Source: Kiritimatiellia bacterium (lineage in GTDB: Bacteria > Verrucomicrobiota > Kiritimatiellia > JAFGHX01). From it: a stretch of DNA of 64,000 nt. This document shows positions 59,293 through 64,000 of this stretch, one piece after another. The position numbers and the translations under genes were made by a program. Below the pieces are notes generated by a model. That model was not told the origin of the DNA. It did no database searches and worked only from the letters and a program-made list of their open reading frames with translations. The stretch lies in assembly GCA_016929905.1 (NCBI GenBank), contig JAFGHX010000166.1:1-64000 (forward strand), given 5' to 3'. Position 1 is the first letter of the stretch. Every line of letters begins with the position of its first letter.

Positions 59293-60045
59293 TCATTCCC
59301 CCATTCTGGCCATCATCTCTCCTATTCTCCGGACAGCGGGACTTTCATCAAGCCCAAAAAGCGATTCGCCGTTGAACACCTTTTCCTCCAGGGCAGGGTC
59401 ACGGGGGACGTGCCCGAGGAACTCGAGCGTCAGGTCCGCGGCTCTGGCCCGGACCGCCGCCACGCGTTCCTCCGGCGCCATATTGACGACCAGGTACCGT
59501 TTTCCCACGGGATTCTTGAGATCGGTGACGAGCTGGTCGATCCGGCGTGCGCAGTCGAGGGCGAGCGGGCTGTCATTGACCACGACGATGAGGCTGTCGA
59601 TGCGGGAGGCCGTACGCCGGCTGAGATGTTCCATGCCGGCTTCGTTGTCCATGACGACCCACTGGTAGGCCGTATGCAGTTTTTCGGAGAAGTCACGCAG
59701 CAGGTTATTCACGTAGCAATAGCAGCCAGGTCCCTCGGAGCGACCCATGGCCAGGAGGTCCACCTTTTCGGTTTCGACGACGATCTGGTGCAGGCCGGCC
59801 TCGATATAGGCGCTCTTGGACATGCCGGCGGGCAGGTTCTTGACTTCGGCGAGCGTTTCCTCGCGCAAATCGCCGATCGTCTTCTCGACGCGGATACCCA
59901 GAACGGTCGCCAGGTTGGCGTCCGGGTCCGCGTCCAGCGCCAGTATGGGGCCCGCCGCGTGTTGCTTGAGGTGTCGAATGATGAGCGCGGCGATTGCGGT
60001 CTTGCCCGTGCCGCCTTTTCCGGTCACGGCTATGGTTCTAGCCAC
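59293..60045 (-). CDS. cooC: CO dehydrogenase nickel-insertion ATPase CooC/AcsF
   Basis: The 250-residue MinD-type ATPase has the deviant P-loop GKGGTGKTA (residues 8-16), ALDADPDANLATVLG and VVMDNEAGMEHLSRRT. It matures the Ni sites of CO dehydrogenase or acetyl-CoA synthase. The start codon is GTG 60045, with AAGGAGG upstream. It lies between acsV and acsD in the acs cluster. Confidence 0.93.
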   Translation of the reverse strand: MARTIAVTGKGGTGKTAIAALIIRHLKQHAAGPILALDADPDANLATVLGIRVEKTIGDLREETLAEVKNLPAGMSKSAYIEAGLHQIVVETEKVDLLAMGRSEGPGCYCYVNNLLRDFSEKLHTAYQWVVMDNEAGMEHLSRRTASRIDSLIVVVNDSPLALDCARRIDQLVTDLKNPVGKRYLVVNMAPEERVAAVRARAADLTLEFLGHVPRDPALEEKVFNGESLFGLDESPAVRRIGEMMARMGE

Positions 60046-60084
60046 GGCAAACCCTCCTTGGCGCGGCGCAGGGGCCGCGCGGTT

Positions 60085-61989
60085 TCATGCCAGCACCGTT
60101 TTCGGACGCCCGACGGACGGAAACAGTTCGATATTCGTATGCGGCAGGAACATGGCCTGCTTGAACTGTTCCACGTAATCGGGACTGCCCATGAGGTCGT
60201 AGTAAGTCGTTCGGCGTCTGATCTCGCGCAAGGCGTCGTAGGCCTCGTGGGAGAACGCGGCCAGCTTTGCGCCCCAAATGGATGTATTGCCCACATACTG
60301 GATGCTGGCGATCGGCATATCGGGGAGCAGTCCGATCCGGACGGCGTTTCGCCGGTCGATGAAGTTGCCGAACCCGCCGGCCAGAAACACTTTCGAGACG
60401 TCCTCGAAGGTCAGGTTAAGGCGATCGAGCATGATCTTCGCGGCGGCGAAGACCGCCGCCTTGGCGGTGATGACGTTGTCGATGTCGTCCTGGGTCAGAA
60501 ACACGCCGGTTCCGGGATCCTTCCGCCCGCCGCGGACGAGCACGAATCGGCCGGCATCGCCATCGAAGGTGACGGCGGGATCGCTGTCCGGGACGAACTT
60601 GCCGGCCCGGTCTATGAGGCCCTTATCGAGCAGGACGGCGATCAGGTCGATGATGCCGGAACCGCAGAGGCCTCTGGGCGCGGCATTCCCGATGACCTTG
60701 TATCGGATTTCGTCGTCCTCGACATACACCTTTTCGATGGCGCCCTTCTCGGCCATCATGCCGCAGGCGACGCTGGCCCCCTCCAGGGCCGGGCCGGTTG
60801 AGGCGGAACAGGCCAGAAGCCAGTCCTTGTTGCCGAGTATGATCTCGCCGTTCGTTCCGACGTCGATCAGCAGAGCGGTTTCCTCACGCTCCCAGAGGCC
60901 GGTCGCCAGAATGCCGGCGGTGAGATCCCCGCCGACCCATCCGCTGATACCCGGAACGGAGTAAAGCAGGCCACGCGGGTTGATCTTGATGCCCACCTCG
61001 GCGGCACGGAACGGAGACGGCTCGACATTGACGGCCACGTACGGCGCGCGCCGGATATTGTCGGGCGGCAATCCGAGCAGGAAGTGCATCATCGCGGTAT
61101 TTCCGGCACAAACGACGGCCGTGATATTCTTGAGCGCGACGTTGTTGCGGACCGCGAGCGTGGAGATCAGATTGTTGATATCTGCGACGAGCACGTTCTG
61201 AAGAGGGCCGATCCCCTTCTTTTCGGCGGCGATTATTCGGGCGGTGACCTCCCTGCCGTGCACGGCCTGGCTGTTGAAGCAGGCCTGCGCATCGACGGTG
61301 GAGAACCGGCCGGTATCCACGAGATGGCAGACAAGGGTGGAGGTTCCCACGTCGACGACCGCGGTATAGTTGGCATCAGCCGTATCGCCGGGTTCGACAT
61401 CCATGATTTCGGCGATTTCCTTGCGCCGGCCCACGAGCGCCGTCACGGCGAAGTCGCGACGGCGAAGCACCAGCGGCAGTTGGCGAAGGACCTTGAGCCC
61501 CATCTGCGTGGAGGCGATGCCCATGCCCGTTTCCACCGCTCTCTGAACCCGCTGAAAGTCCGCAAGGTTGTTATCGAGCGTCGGCGGATCCAGTTCAAGG
61601 GACAACTTGGAAACCAGCGGCGTCTTCGAAAACTGCCGGTGCGTGATGCCCGGCCGGATCGCGCGGAACCGTTGGGCTTCCTCGTCGACTTCGACCTTTT
61701 CGGCCGCGAGCGTTTCCTCGGGGATCTCGACTTCAAGATCGGTTTGCACGGTGCTGAGGCAGGCCAAAACCACGCCGGCGCGGATTTCCTCGCGCGTAAG
61801 CAGGGGTGTTGGCTCGCTGCGGACGGTCCCCTTGCGTACGATCATCTTGCAGCGCCCGCATATGCCGTCGCCGCCGCAGATGCTGTTGATGACAATGCCC
61901 GCGCGGTCCGCCGCTTCAAGCAGGCTGACGCCCGCGTCCACGTCGACGCGCTTGTCGAAGGGCAAGAAGGTTATCCGGCATGCGGCCAT
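60085..61989 (-). CDS. acsV: Corrinoid protein reductive activator (RACo-type)
   Basis: The 634-residue protein has an N-terminal [2Fe-2S] domain with Cys38-x5-Cys44-x2-Cys47 and a later Cys (VVLACLST). A linker and a large ASKHA ATPase domain follow (VVDVGTSTLVCHLVD; LLIDVGTNGEI; VFLAGGFGNF), as in the DUF4445 family. It re-reduces Co(II) of the corrinoid protein to Co(I) using ATP. It follows acsC after a repeat-containing 179-base gap and precedes cooC by 39 bases. Confidence 0.93.
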   Translation of the reverse strand: MAACRITFLPFDKRVDVDAGVSLLEAADRAGIVINSICGGDGICGRCKMIVRKGTVRSEPTPLLTREEIRAGVVLACLSTVQTDLEVEIPEETLAAEKVEVDEEAQRFRAIRPGITHRQFSKTPLVSKLSLELDPPTLDNNLADFQRVQRAVETGMGIASTQMGLKVLRQLPLVLRRRDFAVTALVGRRKEIAEIMDVEPGDTADANYTAVVDVGTSTLVCHLVDTGRFSTVDAQACFNSQAVHGREVTARIIAAEKKGIGPLQNVLVADINNLISTLAVRNNVALKNITAVVCAGNTAMMHFLLGLPPDNIRRAPYVAVNVEPSPFRAAEVGIKINPRGLLYSVPGISGWVGGDLTAGILATGLWEREETALLIDVGTNGEIILGNKDWLLACSASTGPALEGASVACGMMAEKGAIEKVYVEDDEIRYKVIGNAAPRGLCGSGIIDLIAVLLDKGLIDRAGKFVPDSDPAVTFDGDAGRFVLVRGGRKDPGTGVFLTQDDIDNVITAKAAVFAAAKIMLDRLNLTFEDVSKVFLAGGFGNFIDRRNAVRIGLLPDMPIASIQYVGNTSIWGAKLAAFSHEAYDALREIRRRTTYYDLMGSPDYVEQFKQAMFLPHTNIELFPSVGRPKTVLA

Positions 61990-62004
61990 GGTCTCTCGTC
62001 AGAG

Positions 62005-62155
62005 TGGTTGATGGTTCATGGTTGACGGTTGATGGGATTGGCAGCTTGGAAGAACGGACGGATGGGCAGGGGGCTGCATGCCCATCCACCCGATTGTCCG
62101 CGCTTCCAGTCTTGCATTCCCCCAGTGTCTTCCAACCTTCCAACCTTCCAAAGTC
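62005..62155. repeat. Repeat-filled gap between acsC and acsV
   Basis: GGTTGAn heptamers (62005-62040) are followed by a GGAAG/CTTCC octamer inverted repeat (62041-62068 and 62103-62153), so two repeat styles share one gap. Confidence 0.6.
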
Positions 62156-62168
62156 CGTCGCGTGTGGG

Positions 62169-63512
62169 TTATTTCCAGCTCTGCACCAGGAAAGCCGGAA
62201 TTCCGCTCGCCGTTTCCGGGCCGATCAGGACCTCTTTCCACGGCGAGGAATCCTCGATTTCCGCGCGAAAAGAGGGAAGCAATCCCGGGATGATGAGCTT
62301 GCGGTGCTTGACCTTGCCCGCCACCTGCATCGCATCCAGGCTCTTGACGACTTTTTCGGCGGAGATCTTGTCGCCGGCGTACGCATTGAGCACGCCGAGC
62401 CCTTCGGTGTCGACGACGCAGATGTAGGCGGGCACCTTGCTTCGTTCGACTTCGGCTTCGACCGAGAAATAGGTCAGCGCGAAATTGGTCGTGAACAGAA
62501 CGGGCGAACCGTCGGTCACGTTGCCGATTTCGTACAGTTTGGCCTCCACGGTATTGGGGACCTGCGGATCGGTGTAGATGTTCTGTATCGTGGTCAACAC
62601 GGGCAACAGTTCGGCGGAGTCGTCGCCGTTCATGATCAGAACGCCGGCATACTTGGCCGCGAACGTGCTGGCCAGCACCGTCTCGCGAGCGGGGTCATCG
62701 ACCGCCACGTTCACCATGGCCGGATAGCCCAGGGCTCGAAACTGTTTTCTCAACGCGGCCCGGCGCGCGACGGTGATATCCCGCACGGCGGAGGCGACCT
62801 TCGTCCCGTCGAAGGCCAGCACCAGGTCCGTGACGCCCTTTTCCTTGGCGGCCGCGGCCAGATCGGCGAGTTTCTCGAGCGTGTCCGCGCTCAGGGCGAG
62901 CGGGCATTTGGCGTCGGCGGCGATCTTGATGAACGCCTCGGCGTTGGCCGGGGTCGCCTTGTACAGCAGCGGCTTCTGCCCGGCCAGCGCGCCGGCGGCG
63001 GCGGCCATGGTCTCGGCGTTCTCGGTCATGACCACCAGCGGCACGCGGCTTTTGCCGGCAAGCGCTTTCACGCGCGCGGCGGCGGCGTCCGCCGCCAACC
63101 CGTCCACCTCGACGGCGGCGAGCCCCACGCCGATCTGCTGGCCCACCCGGGTAAAGACGGCGCCGTTGATCGTGTCGAGTTTGGCCGCCGCTTCGTCGTC
63201 CGACAGCGAAGCGGCGATCCTGATCGCGAGCGCGGGCGGCTTATGGAACTTCTCCTCGTGCCGAAACATCACGGTTTCCTGCCCGATCTCGAAGCCGGCG
63301 GCGCCGGCGGGCCCGATATGCACGAGCTTCATCGGTGGCGCGGACGCATCGGACATCTCGGATTTCGCCTGGTCGGAGAGGTGCGGGCAGTCCGTCATCG
63401 CTTTCTGCTTCGCCGCCACCTGCATCGCGAACGCCATGCAGGTCGGGAACCCGCAGTCCCCGCAGTTCGTCTTGGGCAGACTCTTGTATACCGCCATTCC
63501 GGTCAAGGCCAT
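62169..63512 (-). CDS. acsC: Corrinoid/Fe-S protein large subunit
   Basis: The 447-residue protein has the N-terminal [4Fe-4S] domain with Cys17-x2-Cys20-x4-Cys25 and Cys42, a TIM barrel, and a C-terminal corrinoid-binding domain (VVDTEGLGVLNAYAGDKISA, IIPGLLPSFRAEIEDSSPW). It is the AcsC/CdhE gamma subunit that accepts electrons from AcsV and the methyl group from AcsE. AAAGGAGG lies before the start. It is 29 bases after acsB. Confidence 0.95.
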   Translation of the reverse strand: MALTGMAVYKSLPKTNCGDCGFPTCMAFAMQVAAKQKAMTDCPHLSDQAKSEMSDASAPPMKLVHIGPAGAAGFEIGQETVMFRHEEKFHKPPALAIRIAASLSDDEAAAKLDTINGAVFTRVGQQIGVGLAAVEVDGLAADAAAARVKALAGKSRVPLVVMTENAETMAAAAGALAGQKPLLYKATPANAEAFIKIAADAKCPLALSADTLEKLADLAAAAKEKGVTDLVLAFDGTKVASAVRDITVARRAALRKQFRALGYPAMVNVAVDDPARETVLASTFAAKYAGVLIMNGDDSAELLPVLTTIQNIYTDPQVPNTVEAKLYEIGNVTDGSPVLFTTNFALTYFSVEAEVERSKVPAYICVVDTEGLGVLNAYAGDKISAEKVVKSLDAMQVAGKVKHRKLIIPGLLPSFRAEIEDSSPWKEVLIGPETASGIPAFLVQSWK

Positions 63513-63541
63513 CGTGAGCCTCCTTTCAGTCGGGGCCAGGG

Positions 63542-64000
63542 TTAAAGCAACGCGTCCATCGCCAGCGCCGGGTGGCCGACTTTCTGGAGATGTTCCACCA
63601 GCTTATCCGGGCTGTCCGCGTCCTCTTCGGTGGCAATCCTATCGAACAGGTCTTCCTTGCCGATCTGTTTGAGCCGGGCTTTGAGCCTGTCGCCGATCTC
63701 CTGTTTGAGCGCTTTGGGCATCCAGACGACGCGTTCGATGCCGCCCTCGGCCGAGATGAACTTCGGGCTCGAGATATAGAGCTTGCCGATTCCGATGAAG
63801 CCGGGCGTCTGCGTGCCGCCGCCGATCTGGCCGGCGAGCGTGGAGAACTTCATGCCGACCGGCGTCATGCCCTGGAAGTCGCGATCGACGACCATCACGC
63901 CGTTGGCCTCCGGCACGATGGCGGCAATGCACTCGAAGCACCCGCAGGAGGTCATGGGCTCCTCCAGGATCGAGTAGGCATTGAAGCGCTCGAGGTTGCC
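63542..64000 (-). CDS. acsB: Acetyl-CoA synthase (C-terminal part)
   Basis: The frame runs in from the right edge; 152 codons are visible. SCGCFECI contains cysteines of the Ni-Ni-[4Fe-4S] A-cluster, and MVVDRDFQGMTPVGMKFSTLAG and GQIGGGTQTPGFIGIGK are typical of AcsB/CdhC. The enzyme joins CO, the corrinoid methyl group and CoA to acetyl-CoA. It is the most upstream visible gene of the acs cluster; the CO dehydrogenase subunit is not in the window. Confidence 0.93.
   Translation of the reverse strand, partial: GNLERFNAYSILEEPMTSCGCFECIAAIVPEANGVMVVDRDFQGMTPVGMKFSTLAGQIGGGTQTPGFIGIGKLYISSPKFISAEGGIERVVWMPKALKQEIGDRLKARLKQIGKEDLFDRIATEEDADSPDKLVEHLQKVGHPALAMDALL

Overview
The window is G+C-rich (about 65 % by eye) and densely coded, with short intergenic gaps that are full of dispersed hairpin repeats. 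It comes from a strictly anaerobic bacterium. It carries the carbonyl branch of the Wood-Ljungdahl pathway (acsB-acsC-acsV-cooC-acsD-acsE), a ferredoxin/NAD/NADP transhydrogenase of the Sporomusa-type Nfn (Stn) class, a ferredoxin and a rubrerythrin-like protein. The large secreted fibronectin-III/calcium-repeat protein at the left edge, the DUF4038 glycosidase and the repeat style point to the PVC group, most likely Kiritimatiellota/Lentisphaerota. That placement is inference; there is no rRNA gene here.

Layout. 1-8.6 kb: end of an exported multidomain protein, a DUF4038 glycosidase, a small membrane protein, a stand-alone IMP cyclohydrolase, tsaB, a GNAT acetyltransferase, ferredoxin, a rubrerythrin-like protein and mazG. 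8.7-19.1 kb: thiC, a PurF-like protein without the glutaminase cysteine, a LysE exporter, carB, carA and pyrG. 19.3-22 kb: an NrpR-type nitrogen regulator divergent from gdhA. 22.3-30 kb: a four-gene electron-bifurcation cluster (NuoE-like; NuoF-GltD fusion; NuoG-NfnA fusion; NfnB/GltA-like). 30.3-33 kb: a PEP/pyruvate-binding-domain protein. 33-44 kb, all on the minus strand: amt-glnB-glnA, then purF-gltB-gltD. 44.1-46.5 kb: a sigma54 control region, a nucleoside hydrolase and an AraC regulator. 46.6-54.6 kb: glnE with two added ACT domains, a GAF/AAA+ sigma54 activator and glnN (GSIII). 54.9-64 kb: an OFA-family transporter, DUF166, then acsE, acsD, cooC, acsV, acsC and partial acsB.

The theme is nitrogen assimilation coupled to acetogenic carbon and redox metabolism. 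The window has ammonium uptake (amt), ammonium capture (gdhA, glnA, glnN, gltBD), many glutamine-consuming amidotransferases (purF, carA, pyrG, gltB) and several layers of control: NrpR, PII, GlnE and a sigma54 activator. The control layer looks unusual. The archaeal-type repressor NrpR sits beside gdhA, with a palindrome over its own predicted promoter. Two palindromes with the same CGRC-N6-GYCG plan lie between two outward-facing sigma54-type promoters upstream of amt. PII has Phe instead of the uridylylated Tyr51, and GlnE carries GlnD-like ACT domains. Together these suggest a glutamine-sensing circuit that bypasses PII uridylylation.

The second notable signal is a repeat family whose ends coincide with TAG stop codons of the flanking genes (six gene ends in four copies). 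Other repeat families occupy most of the larger intergenic gaps.
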